Positions 36,701 through 44,469 of a stretch of 64,000 bases of DNA are shown here, piece after piece. Source of the DNA: Fuerstiella marisgermanici. GTDB taxonomy: Bacteria; Planctomycetota; Planctomycetia; Planctomycetales; Planctomycetaceae. The stretch lies in the NCBI RefSeq assembly GCF_001983935.1, contig NZ_CP017641.1, forward strand, positions 5,270,001 to 5,334,000, written 5' to 3'. The notes beneath the pieces are model-generated. The model did not search any database and was not told the origin of the DNA. It was given only the letters and a program-made list of their open reading frames with translations. Numbering within the stretch: the first letter of the stretch is position 1; every line of letters begins with the position of its first letter. The translations under genes and the position numbers were made by a program.

Positions 36701-38686
36701 GACCCGGAGCCCGCAGCGAAAATTCAGGAACTGGTAAAGCCCGAACTGTTGTCCCGGATTCGCGCACAGACCGACGTCGAAGCTCGAGCCTGGTGGATCG
36801 ACATGTGTCTGTTGGGTGGACTGATCGACCCCGCGTTTGCCTACGTCACCTCACCAGATGCGGCGTTGTCGACAGACTCCGAAGCGGCACTGGCCGACGC
36901 GGTCATCTACGCCGCGCTGCAGAACGATTCCACGAGAAAAACAAATACAGTTGCGGCTGAACTACTGAATCGCTGGTGGGACGCGGGGCGACAAGAGCTG
37001 GTCAGCGACCTGGTACAACGGACCGCAGAGATCACGGGCTCGCGGCCCATCGACGACATCCCTTCCACCACCTCCGTAGAAGGAAGTCTAAGATTTGCTG
37101 CTGGGCAACCTGAGCCAGAACAACTTGCGGAGTGGCAGGCCAAAACAGAAAGCACCGCGCGCGAATCCTCATGGCAGGGCACGCCCACCGTCACAGAATC
37201 GGCGGCTCGCAGTGCGGGCGGCCCGGTCGATTCCCGGATAGGAGCGCCGCAGACCGCCATTCCTTTGTTCGGCGATGTGGGTGCGTTCGGCCGTTGGGCG
37301 TTCGTACATAACCTCGGTTCCAGCGATGTCGTCGCGTACGATGCCAATGGTCACGAACGGTGGACGTTTGCTCCCGGCCATTTGGTTTCCAACCGAGCTC
37401 GCAGTTTTGGTTTTGACTTCAACAACGTCTCCGCGACCTACGTCACCGCCTGCGGCACGCTGCTTGCGGTGAAGCTTAACCATATGCTGTTCGTGCTCGA
37501 CTGTGCCGAAGCGACGCCGGATTCGCCTCCGAAGCAGTTGTGGGAAATCAATATCGCGGCAGCCCTTTCATCGGCCTCACGAACACAGCGAGCCATTCCC
37601 GGTTGGCAACGAACAACTCAGTACGACATGCGGCCCAGTGGCCTGTTTCCGGTGGGACCGATTTCCAGGTTTGGCGTTCCCATTTACAGCGGGCGCCAGT
37701 TACTTTTGTTTAACACTTTTTCCGGCGAACCGGTGTGGCAGGTGACTGGCCTGCCAGACGACGGCACGATGACCGTCAACGACGACGAACTGCTGCTGGT
37801 TTCAGAATCATCCGGCAGCGTGGAAGTTCGAAGTCTGATTGACGGAACCATTTTGCGAAACACGCCGCTGCCGACATGGTGGACGGATGCGAGTGAAAAT
37901 TCGAATGCATCGATTCGCGACTTCGAACTGGAACCGGGCGAAGAACAATTTTGGCGATTGGAAGTCCGCAACGGCGGCTGCCTGCTTCTGAAGCGAACGA
38001 AAGAAACGTCGGCGATTGAATTCGTAAACCTTAGCGACGGCAAAACCGAATGGTCGCTCAACCTGCCGCAGGATTCTGTGGTATCAAACATCGTCGACGG
38101 CAAACTGGCCGTGCTGTCCGACGGAGAGCAACTTCAGATTATTGATACGGTCAGCGGCGTTCAGTGTGCCGATCAGAAAGTGCCTGTCGCGAAAAACAGC
38201 CGCTACCTTTACCTTCGACCAGCGGAGGGCAACTGGTTGGTGCTGACGGACGTTTTCGATCAGGACCACGGCGAACAAAACCCTGTCAGCTCATCGACAA
38301 TGGTGATCGTCAACGGCCACGTCTATGCGATCAGCCAGGATTCAGGCGAACTGGTTTGGTCGGCCGAAACTCAGCACGAATATCTGCGAATTCTTAACCC
38401 CAGTCAGTCGCCAACGCCGCCAGTCACACCCTTGTTGATCCTGATGAAGCAGCCCTTTCAACGAGCCGCAGACGGCAGCCCACGCGGCGCGACGATCCAG
38501 GCGAAGATTCTGGACACTCGCACAGGCAAAGTCCTGTACGAAGACGAAGATCTGGGCCGCAGTCTGTCTTATCACAGTATCAAGCTAAACAACGACCGCC
38601 GCACCATCGAAATCGGCTTCGACAAACGCAGCCTCTTCTTCGACTACTCCGGATCAAACAAGCAGAGCAGCCCGCCACCCGAATAG
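33782..38686 (+). CDS. Very large exported PQQ-type beta-propeller protein
   Basis: 1634 aa. The start ATG has no SD. A signal segment is seen at about 19-41. A helical region (about 55-290) is followed by PQQ-like (BamB/quinoprotein) propeller blades at about 370-850: FRGVASIRAVNRKSGKLVWES, GLLICNTCDEKIVAVSAEDHSVRWVHR, ICLDLQTGQQIWTRPRG, SLELATGRTL. A helical insertion follows, then a second propeller set (about 1160-1600) with TFSGEPVWQVTGLP and AISQDSGELVWSAET. PQQ-like blades in such proteins usually serve as scaffolds and need not bind PQQ; the enzyme ligands of true quinoproteins are not apparent. It is the largest gene in the window and stands alone between two unrelated genes. Confidence 0.85.
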   Translation: MQQTVRKIKTQRPAAPGHVWLIVCAATAGWLAVANPVALAQPLIVPRGAQAVPGQDEDANAEADQNPEQRQIERLILDIRDVRDAEPLRAADLFDAAWMLAVGHEDPLLHLQTQSQELLDPGEHRVDAGSRAQLQTLFESSSPAFRNAYRTQIASKADAALQDAILSGNADVLRKVVLRYQFADAGRQALESLVQLRISRGEFLPAALQFGRLLRLRDDQSAESRLRLALLWWNAGLPEEAEDYVGDVIRSHAGQQLTLDERQIAVPAADVAPGKWLADLADQGWPIAVASERGQWRQRLGNYRRTRKQSASPAVLSSAWSVSSFESSWNPALNPLLQPAAKNVERNAAIELDQNNAIAPAAHPVVTDDFLIFRGVASIRAVNRKSGKLVWESAYTDSQLEAALESIDQSQLGGISNGEAVRAILAPPLLNHLVRANCAGQLTCDGSTVYAVEEVTSETMRLDWENHLPGSQPTTNYLRAYDLKTGMAIGLLGGSVGLSSKDEAPNPLKGFYVLGAPLVMGDRIYMMAENDQGIFLLQLQPGQLDQTTRPFSLRPVHSQLLSVPRHSLRDHPVRMHSGVIPSYGRGLLICNTCDEKIVAVSAEDHSVRWVHRYPTNVAVPELNPQIAVVGNAHSRDISDDNDLSSRWQDALPRIVADKIVVTPRDSDRLICLDLQTGQQIWTRPRGNMRRIVYVDESSVVLTGTDTVESLRLEDGEAVWRVQIEAGHVSGSAATDGRVLHVPTSAGTIVSLELATGRTLIVRPVPDDQIGNLLCVDGSLYSQSLTGVRCFVEADQTSPLQLASRQLLNGDIKQAHQTLQDVLTTDDDVAADVRQQAREILVDSLLESLRLDFKSNSASVATVQQLIAEDVPRDEAIETLTLSMLGMTFRDMAVLPEQWEQVDTSYRQLEKLQQLTSKFQLQDPTEPPANVAQHIVNMLDQAWATRDGFVQSASLMSRSYRTTAASIRSAVSARDPEPAAKIQELVKPELLSRIRAQTDVEARAWWIDMCLLGGLIDPAFAYVTSPDAALSTDSEAALADAVIYAALQNDSTRKTNTVAAELLNRWWDAGRQELVSDLVQRTAEITGSRPIDDIPSTTSVEGSLRFAAGQPEPEQLAEWQAKTESTARESSWQGTPTVTESAARSAGGPVDSRIGAPQTAIPLFGDVGAFGRWAFVHNLGSSDVVAYDANGHERWTFAPGHLVSNRARSFGFDFNNVSATYVTACGTLLAVKLNHMLFVLDCAEATPDSPPKQLWEINIAAALSSASRTQRAIPGWQRTTQYDMRPSGLFPVGPISRFGVPIYSGRQLLLFNTFSGEPVWQVTGLPDDGTMTVNDDELLLVSESSGSVEVRSLIDGTILRNTPLPTWWTDASENSNASIRDFELEPGEEQFWRLEVRNGGCLLLKRTKETSAIEFVNLSDGKTEWSLNLPQDSVVSNIVDGKLAVLSDGEQLQIIDTVSGVQCADQKVPVAKNSRYLYLRPAEGNWLVLTDVFDQDHGEQNPVSSSTMVIVNGHVYAISQDSGELVWSAETQHEYLRILNPSQSPTPPVTPLLILMKQPFQRAADGSPRGATIQAKILDTRTGKVLYEDEDLGRSLSYHSIKLNNDRRTIEIGFDKRSLFFDYSGSNKQSSPPPE

Positions 38687-39088
38687 ACGGGGCGGCCCGC
38701 CTGCCGGTTAGAGCGAACGCTCTGAATTGCAGGTAGTGCTCCCGCTGGTCGCGTGCGGCTTCGCTTGATGTCGCGTATGCGAGCAACCCCGATGGATAGT
38801 GCGGATTCGCCATCTGAACAACGCGGCGTCTTCGATCTGGAACAATTGAGGCAGCGTCCGTTCGCCCGTTCTTTCGCGAAACCAGACGCGTTTTCTTAAA
38901 TTGCAGACAGAACAACGTCTCACAAGCATTTATTTGCGAATGGTGTTGGTCCTGCGTTCCCCCCTTCGGATGGCGGCCAAAAAGTCGCCGAATTCGGTTG
39001 TAACTCGGGGCGCCATCTACGAATATCGTGATCACACTGCCTGCGCGCAGCCCCACCTTTAATCAGCCCTTTCATCGCGGAGTCCACC
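38687..39088. other. 402-base intergenic stretch
   Basis: It lies between the PQQ-propeller gene and the Gfo/Idh gene, both on the plus strand. AGAGCG AA CGCTCT at 38711-38724 makes a short palindrome soon after the propeller stop, but no T-run follows. Frames of 60-160 codons on the minus strand here lack SD and domain features. The Gfo/Idh SD (GGAG) is at its right end. Confidence 0.45.
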
Positions 39089-40447
39089 ATGACGCACCCC
39101 TCGAAGCCCGGTTCCAGCCGACGCCAGTTTTTGACCACATCCTCAGCCGCCGCCACGGCACTTGCGGTCGCTCCCGCATTGTCCGCCGGTGCGTATGCTG
39201 GCGGCAGCGACTTGCTGAAGGTCGGTCTGGTGGGCTGCGGCGGGCGAGGTACTGGTGCGGCGTCTCAGGCGTTGACGGCTGATTCGGGCGTCGAACTGGT
39301 GGCAATGGCAGACGCCTTCGAAGACCGCCTGATGAACTCGCGGAAAACACTCCAGCGAAAGTTCAACAAAGAAGGCGAAGCACCGCGAGTCAACGTCGCC
39401 GAAGACAACTGCTTTACCGGCTTTGACGCCTACAAAAGCGTCGTCGATATGTCTGACGTCGTGCTGTTGGCTTCAACACCCCACTTTCGCCCACGCCATT
39501 TGAAAGCCGCTGTCGAAGCCGGCAAACATGTCTTCTGTGAAAAGCCGGTCGCTGTCGACGCACCCGGCGTCAGGTCCGTGCTGGAATCGGTTGAGAAGGC
39601 TCGCGAAAACAAAACGTCACTTGTCAGCGGCCTGTGCTGGCGATACCACCCGGCCAAACAAGCCGTCTTCGAACAGATCAAAAAAGGCACCATCGGCGAT
39701 ATCGTGGCGATGCAGTGCAGCTACATGTCAACGGGAGTCTGGGACCCTCGCAGAACGCGCGAAGAATGCGACAGCGAAATGGAATACCAACTTCGCAACT
39801 GGTACTACTACACGTGGCTGTCGGGCGACTTCAACGTCGAACAACACATTCACAGCCTGGACAAAATGATGTGGGCAATGGGCGATAAGCCGCCTTCAAC
39901 AATCAGCGCCAGCGGCGGTCGACAGGTGCGGACCGATCCCAAGTACGGCAACATTTACGACCACTTCAACGTGATCTACGAATGGGAAAACGAAGCCGAA
40001 GTCGTCACAAAAAGCGGCAAGACCAAAACGGAAAGCAGCGTCGGCGTGAAGGCGTTCGCCCGGTGTCGACACTGGAAGGGCTGCGAAACCGACGTAAGCG
40101 ATTACATCACAGGGACCAAGGGCCGAGCCGACGTGATGAAGCATCGCATCTTCGACCTGGAAGGCAATGAGATCTGGAAGTACGACGGGCCGAACGGCGA
40201 CATGTACCAGATTGAACACGACGAACTGTTTGCCAGCATCCGAGGGGCTCACCCCATCAATAATGGTGACTACATGTGTAAGAGCACCATGATGGCGATT
40301 TCCGGCCGCATGGCAGCCTACACGGGGAAGAAGCTCACCTGGCAGGAATGCATGGATTCGCAGGAAGACCTCACACCTAAAGCCTACGAATGGGGTGACG
40401 TTCCTGTTCCGGAAGTCGCGATTCCTGGCCAGACGAAGTTTGTGTAA
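39089..40447 (+). CDS. Tat-exported Gfo/Idh/MocA family oxidoreductase
   Basis: 452 aa. A twin-arginine signal is seen at the N-terminus (SSRRQFLTTSSAAATALAVAP, Arg10 and Arg11), typical of planctomycete Gfo/Idh proteins that fold in the cytoplasm and are exported with their cofactor. The Rossmann motif is VGLVGCGGRGTGAASQAL. The catalytic lysine motif is intact, FCEKPVAVD. The rest includes SGLCWRYHPAKQAVF and FNVEQHIHSLDKMMWAMGDKPP. GGAG lies before the ATG. It probably acts on exported sugars or cyclitols. It differs from the cytoplasmic paralog at 25806-26942 in signal peptide and in this lysine motif. Confidence 0.92.
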   Translation: MTHPSKPGSSRRQFLTTSSAAATALAVAPALSAGAYAGGSDLLKVGLVGCGGRGTGAASQALTADSGVELVAMADAFEDRLMNSRKTLQRKFNKEGEAPRVNVAEDNCFTGFDAYKSVVDMSDVVLLASTPHFRPRHLKAAVEAGKHVFCEKPVAVDAPGVRSVLESVEKARENKTSLVSGLCWRYHPAKQAVFEQIKKGTIGDIVAMQCSYMSTGVWDPRRTREECDSEMEYQLRNWYYYTWLSGDFNVEQHIHSLDKMMWAMGDKPPSTISASGGRQVRTDPKYGNIYDHFNVIYEWENEAEVVTKSGKTKTESSVGVKAFARCRHWKGCETDVSDYITGTKGRADVMKHRIFDLEGNEIWKYDGPNGDMYQIEHDELFASIRGAHPINNGDYMCKSTMMAISGRMAAYTGKKLTWQECMDSQEDLTPKAYEWGDVPVPEVAIPGQTKFV

Positions 40448-40792
40448 AGCCGGGTCGATAGCTATCTGCGGCGATTCAGGCAGACGCCAGTGACAACAGA
40501 TCAGGCGCAAGTGCGGAACGAACTTTTAATTGTCGTTCCGTCTGCGCCCTCCTGGCCAAATTACAAAGCCCGCGTGGTCCCGAAACTTATTGAAACCTGT
40601 TTCGGTGTAATCATACCGACGGCACCTGTTCCGTCTCGGTCACGGATGCCGCTGATTCTTCGCGACATTCAACCGCGGCTTCTCGGCCGGATAGTCTGTC
40701 CACTTTAACCCACTTTCCAAATATTCCCTTAAACGCTTTGTTTTGTTGAGGTTTATCGCGCCGGTCAGTTTTCGGCACGCCGCATGCGACTG
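40448..40792. other. 345-base intergenic stretch upstream of the thioredoxin gene
   Basis: No gene is recognised. The right part is more AT-rich than its surroundings (TTTAACCC to TTGTTGAGG, about 40706-40750), which suits a promoter for the thioredoxin gene, though I cannot assign boxes. It leads straight into the hairpin at 40793-40829. Confidence 0.4.
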
Positions 40793-40829
40793 TCTTTCTC
40801 CAGTTCACAACATCCTTTCTGGAGAGAGA
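40793..40829 (+). promoter_or_regulatory. Hairpin enclosing the ribosome-binding site of the thioredoxin gene
   Basis: TCTTTCTCCAG (40793-40803) can pair with CTGGAGAGAGA (40819-40829) over 11 positions, ten Watson-Crick and one G-U, around a 15-base loop. The right arm is the SD (GGAGAGAG) that ends one base before the ATG at 40831. Folded, it would hide the ribosome-binding site. This is read directly from the sequence; control by temperature, a trans RNA or a protein is inference. Confidence 0.55.
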
Positions 40830-40830
40830 A

Positions 40831-41667
40831 ATGACCAAGCTTCCCAATATCCTGTCTATCGCTTCTGTACTTCTGGTTGGTACCGCAGCAAACGCTCAAC
40901 AGTGTGAAAACGGCGTTTGCCGCATGCCGCCACCGAACTCCGTTGGCCAAACGACAAATCACAACGCCCCCGCATCACGCAAGCCGCTCCCCAATCCGTT
41001 TGGCGCCGTCTGGCCGAGTACCGCTCCTCGAACAACTCAGCAGCCACAAATTCCCACAGCGGCATGCGTGGGCGGCAACTGTTCGACCAACGGACAGTCT
41101 GCGAATTGCAGTTGCGGAATCGCGAATTGCACCTGCAACACGAATAGCCGGCCGAGCTACCAGTCTTACAACGTGCGAACGAATGCTGGCTCGAACAATC
41201 GGTTCGCACCTCGCCAGCAGAATCTACGGCAGCCCAACCTTCAGGCCCCACCACTGCGTTCCAATTCCTACGCCCCCGTCAGTTATCGGCCAACTCTAAA
41301 GTGGGAAACCGACATGCAGTCAGCCACCCGAATCTCACAGCAAACGGGCCGACCGATGCTGGTGAAAGTGACGGCTGACTGGTGCGGATACTGCAAACGC
41401 ATGAAGGCCGAAACCTTTACCAACGCGGGCATCATTGGCGAAATCAACGCTACGTTTGTCGCCGTCGAACTGAACGCAGACACCAATCGTGAGCTGATAA
41501 AGCGGATGGGAGTTCAGTCGCTGCCCACAATTTTGGTGATCTCACCCGACCAGCAGATTCTCGATCGAGAAGAAGGCTTCCGCTCCGCCGCCCAGTTATC
41601 TCGGCTTCTGCGAAGCTACCGTTTTCGAGCTCAGCTGGACACCGATCGACGAGTGGCCGTTCGATGA
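40831..41667 (+). CDS. Exported thioredoxin-fold protein with a Cys-rich linker
   Basis: 278 aa. A signal peptide is seen at 1-22 (SIASVLLVGTAANAQQ). A Pro/Asn-rich linker contains a cysteine cluster at 79-102 (ACVGGNC, NCSCGIANCTCN). A thioredoxin-like domain follows from about 157, with the active site CGYC at 185-188 and the cis-proline in QSLPTILV. WCGYC is a DsbD-C/TlpA-like thioredoxin variant, so the protein likely reduces or isomerises disulfides in the periplasm. The SD is strong (GGAGAGAG) but can be sequestered. A short hairpin (TCCCAG/CTGGGA, 41674-41693) just after the stop may act as terminator. A tRNA gene follows. Confidence 0.85.
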   Translation: MTKLPNILSIASVLLVGTAANAQQCENGVCRMPPPNSVGQTTNHNAPASRKPLPNPFGAVWPSTAPRTTQQPQIPTAACVGGNCSTNGQSANCSCGIANCTCNTNSRPSYQSYNVRTNAGSNNRFAPRQQNLRQPNLQAPPLRSNSYAPVSYRPTLKWETDMQSATRISQQTGRPMLVKVTADWCGYCKRMKAETFTNAGIIGEINATFVAVELNADTNRELIKRMGVQSLPTILVISPDQQILDREEGFRSAAQLSRLLRSYRFRAQLDTDRRVAVR

Positions 41668-41673
41668 ATGTTT

Positions 41674-41693
41674 TCCCAGAAAAACCGCTGGGA
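41674..41693 (+). terminator. Possible terminator after the thioredoxin gene
   Basis: TCCCAG and CTGGGA form a 6-bp stem around AAAAACCG, seven bases after the stop. The downstream bases (CCGTCTTGTT) are only mildly T-rich, so termination is uncertain. Two more stem-loops lie between it and the tRNA: GACGCC/GGCGTC at 41740-41755, and TCCGAGAC/GTCTCGGA at 41762-41783, neither with a T-run. Confidence 0.35.
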
Positions 41694-41794
41694 CCGTCTT
41701 GTTGACACCTTCGCCAATTCCCGATAAAACACCGCACGCGACGCCCACCGGCGTCCGGTATTCCGAGACCGTATCGTCTCGGAGCAACCACCTT

Positions 41795-41868
41795 GGCGGT
41801 GTAGCTCAGTCGGTTAGAGCAGCGGAATCATAATCCGCGTGTCGGGGGTTCGAATCCCTCCACCGCTA
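41795..41868 (+). tRNA. tRNA-Met (CAT anticodon), probable elongator
   Basis: A 74-base cloverleaf. The acceptor is GGCGGTG/CACCGCT with discriminator A, and the D-arm is GCTC...GAGC. The anticodon stem is GCGGA/TCCGC with loop ATCATAA, so the anticodon is CAT. The T-arm is GGGGG TTCGAAT CCCTC. No CCA is encoded (CTC follows), so it must be added enzymatically. A G2-C71 and C3-G70 acceptor start is Met-like; tRNA-Ile with lysidine at C34 has the same gene anticodon and cannot be fully excluded. Confidence 0.9.
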
Positions 41869-41872
41869 CTCA

Positions 41873-41901
41873 CGCAAGCCCCTTTACTCAAGGGGTTTGC
41901 G
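41873..41901 (+). terminator. Stem-loop just after the tRNA-Met gene
   Basis: CGCAAGCCCCTT and AAGGGGTTTGCG pair over 11 of 12 positions with a short loop (41885-41889). The following TTCGATTTG is only partly T-rich. It may work as a first terminator or as a processing signal for the tRNA 3' end. Confidence 0.5.
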
Positions 41902-41953
41902 TTCGATTTGACGGCCTATAGAAGCCGTGGACAAGATCCAAAGACGAATGCTT

Positions 41954-41983
41954 GCGGGTGTCACTGACACCCGCTTTTTCTTT
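41954..41983 (+). terminator. Rho-independent terminator of the tRNA-Met transcript
   Basis: GCGGGTGTCA / TGACACCCGC form a tight palindrome (41954-41974) followed by TTTTTCTTT. It is on the strand of the upstream tRNA and about 85 bases beyond it. Confidence 0.8.
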
Positions 41984-42095
41984 GGCCCAATTCGAAAAGC
42001 CCACGAGCAACAACTCACGCCCTGCTGACGCTGCCAGAAAGCCCGCAGGCGGCCGATTGGTCATGTGCGGTGCCAGAAGACGGCATTTTAGAAAA

Positions 42096-42169
42096 TGGGG
42101 GTAGAGGGACTTGAACCCCCAACCAACGAATTATGAGTTCGCTGCTCTAACCGATTGAGCTATACCCCC
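42096..42169 (-). tRNA. tRNA with CAT anticodon (tRNA-Met or tRNA-Ile2)
   Basis: On the minus strand, a 74-base cloverleaf. The acceptor is GGGGGTA/TACCCCC with discriminator A, and the D-arm is GCTC/GAGC. The anticodon stem is GCGAA/TTCGT with loop CTCATAA (CAT), and the T-arm is TGGGGGTTCAAGTCCCTC. No CCA is encoded. Only the initiator tRNA-Met, tRNA-Met and the lysidine-modified tRNA-Ile2 carry CAT; this one lacks the C1-A72 mismatch and GGG/CCC anticodon stem of the initiator. Its acceptor differs from the other CAT tRNA, so it could be the Ile2 species. It converges on the first tRNA with 227 bases between. Confidence 0.88.
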
Positions 42170-42444
42170 AGCGTTCTTCTGGCTATTGAGTGTCGCGGCA
42201 TCGCGGTTGGCCGGTCGTGCTGGTGCGACCGGGAGGGGCACCAGCGTTGCGTTGGCTGAGCCGTGCAATGCGGGCTGCGTCACTTGGGCGACAGATTATC
42301 GGCCGAGGAGGTTCGTCACAAGTGACGCCAATCGCACTGGTGGCGTGAAAATAAAATCTTCCCGTCTTCCTGATTCTGAACACCTCGGTTAGCTGTTCAA
42401 ACGCCGCCGGCTGACGGCCAAACGTTGCAAGGCAAATCCGGCCG

Positions 42445-43932
42445 TCAGAACGATGGGCGTGGCCGAGGAATGATGCGAGGTGCAGACACGGTGGACACCT
42501 GCGTTGCCGGACGAGCTTCTCGTGTGCCCCACAATTTGGCTTCCTTCAGTTCTTCCAGCCGCTTGCGTGCCGTGGCATTGTGAGGTGCCAGCTTCACGGA
42601 GCGTTCGAGATATGATTCCGATTCTCGCAACGCATTGTCGTAGACAACGGTACCGACCGTGTAACTGGCCGAAGCTTCACCCACCAGGCGACTCAACAAT
42701 TCGTAGGCTTCCTTCGTGTGGCCAGCGTACGCCAGAGATTCAGCAAATCGGTACTGCAGGTCGTGATCGTGCGGGCTGGCATTGGCGGCGACTCGAAGAA
42801 TCGCAACGGCTCGGTCCCACTGCCCCTTATCAGAAAATACTTCAGCGAGCTGTTCGGCGAAGTCGGGGTCCTGTTGAGCCAACTGTTGCAAACGACGCAG
42901 CTTCAAGTCCGCATCAGTCTTGCGAGCGGCAGCGTGGTTTGCCGGTGAAGCCGCGACGCGAAATTCCGCTGGCAGGTGGATGTAGCTGACGTCGTCTCCG
43001 GTTTGTGAAACCACCAGACAATGCGGCAGGTCTTCTTCCAGTCGCGACAGCCCTTTCGTTGTGACCTGAGAATCAATCAGGTTCAGCCCGCGAAGTTTTG
43101 TCAGCGGCTTCAACTGAATGACGCCGGCATCCGTCACTTTTGTGTGATGCAACAGCAGGTAGTTCAGCTCTGTCAATCCGCGTAGTGACGTCAATGCGGC
43201 ATCAGAAATCTGAGTCCGGCCGAGGTCCAATATTTTCAGTTTGTCCAGGGCCGCGATGTGTTGAACGCCGTCGTCCGTGATCGCGGTGCCTTTCAGTTTC
43301 AGTGACTGCAGCGACGTGAGTTCGGCGATTTGCTTCAGCACAAAATCGTTGATGTCTGTGCCGGTCAGGTCCAATTCAGAAACCCCGGAAAACAAAGGCA
43401 GTAGTTCCGCGTGTGAATGGTTGAATGGCGTGAACGCCAGGTCCAGGGTCCGAACGTTGCCATCAAAATCGCGATCAATTTTTGCACCGAGTGACGTGAG
43501 GATCTCAGTCGCTTCTTCCAGCGTGGGAGGCATCACCGGGTTCAGGCGTGACGTATCGCCTTTAGTTTCCGCCATGGCGACCTTGTCCGACCGCGTTTCA
43601 ACCGGGCGACTCGCAGAAGGTTGCGAATCTGCTGGCGGGGCAGGGACGGTGGAAAGGTCGAATTCGCTGCTGGCGACGGGCTCCGGAAACTGGTCCGCGT
43701 CGGTAGATTGCGGTGTCAGCGATGTCGAGCCATCAGCGACTGATGGCGAACCGTGTCCGACGTTTTGCGAGCGGCTGCGTGAGGCAGACCAGCTGTTGTG
43801 CTGCCCGGTCACGGTCCCGTGGGAACCGGTTTGGCATCCCGCAGAGTAACAGCAGACGACACTCAAAAGAGTGGCCGTGGCTAGTCGCTGAGTGTAAGTG
43901 CGTGCTGCTTCTGAAATGAATGGCGCGTTCAT
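42445..43932 (-). CDS. Leucine-rich-repeat and TPR lipoprotein
   Basis: 495 aa. A lipoprotein signal ends in YSAGC with Cys33. A polar Ser/Thr/Gln linker leads to LRR units at about 145-310: LDLAFTPFNHSHAELLPLFSG, LTGTDINDFVLKQIAELTSLQSLKLKGT, ILDLGRTQISDAALTSLRGLTEL. TPR-like helices follow at about 350-470 (AVAILRVAANASPHDHDLQYRFAESLAYAGHTKEA). It ends in a basic, Pro-rich tail (PRIIPRPRPSF). It would be membrane-anchored and protein-binding; no enzyme motif is seen. An inverted repeat, CTGACGGCC/GGCCGTCAG, spans the stop codon (right arm about 42440-42447) but has no T-run. The start codon overlaps no neighbour. Confidence 0.8.
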   Translation of the reverse strand: MNAPFISEAARTYTQRLATATLLSVVCCYSAGCQTGSHGTVTGQHNSWSASRSRSQNVGHGSPSVADGSTSLTPQSTDADQFPEPVASSEFDLSTVPAPPADSQPSASRPVETRSDKVAMAETKGDTSRLNPVMPPTLEEATEILTSLGAKIDRDFDGNVRTLDLAFTPFNHSHAELLPLFSGVSELDLTGTDINDFVLKQIAELTSLQSLKLKGTAITDDGVQHIAALDKLKILDLGRTQISDAALTSLRGLTELNYLLLHHTKVTDAGVIQLKPLTKLRGLNLIDSQVTTKGLSRLEEDLPHCLVVSQTGDDVSYIHLPAEFRVAASPANHAAARKTDADLKLRRLQQLAQQDPDFAEQLAEVFSDKGQWDRAVAILRVAANASPHDHDLQYRFAESLAYAGHTKEAYELLSRLVGEASASYTVGTVVYDNALRESESYLERSVKLAPHNATARKRLEELKEAKLWGTREARPATQVSTVSAPRIIPRPRPSF

Positions 43933-44469
43933 CGAGCCGACTCCGTTCGATGCTGATCAATGTTGCATGTTCATCTGCTGACATCATTCAGCAGGTAGAA
44001 AAGATTTGGCCCAACGGTTTGAGAATCGGACGTCTTTCGGCGAAAACCGCAACACGTTCGCGGCATTCTGTCGGGAACTGCCTTTCGAGCGTCGGTCGTC
44101 CGTCGAATACCGAATGGTGCAATCCGTTTTGATAGGCGGATGATGCCGATTGACGGGTTCAGAGTGGACTCTTAGGGGCGACCAATGGACTATTCCGCAT
44201 GTGCAGCCGGCGCATCGGTTACAAGCCGAAGAATCCGCGGTTGTGCTGCGGTCACTACATCAGGTTTCTGCTACCTAAGAGGGTAATTGAAACGGCAAAA
44301 ACGTTTGTCGACAAAAGTGAACGCCATCTGACGAGGCCTTTCGACTTATGTTTCCAAAGTCAGTCAGGCGGCTCCACTCCAGGGTAGTCTGCGGTCTGCA
44401 CATGAGGCCATGTGCCCAGCTTCCTTGCTCATGCCGTTACCTGCATTGGTGATCGGCTGACACGAGACA
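43933..44469. other. 537-base intergenic region between divergent genes
   Basis: It separates the LRR-TPR gene (minus) from the cadherin-repeat gene (plus) and should contain both promoters. A 7-bp hairpin, CTGCTGA/TCAGCAG at 43975-43994, lies near the LRR start. A 62-codon frame at 44199-44387 has no SD or recognisable domain. No RNA gene is seen. Confidence 0.45.

Noticed and set aside
41795-42169. A tRNA-linked integration site for a mobile island
   Set aside because: No integrase gene is near and no duplicate of either tRNA 3' end was noticed in the window.
44199-44387. A small 62-codon frame with CCG and Lys/Arg content upstream of the cadherin gene
   Set aside because: It has no SD and no known motif, and lies in a promoter-type region. 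A real small gene cannot be excluded but is not supported.
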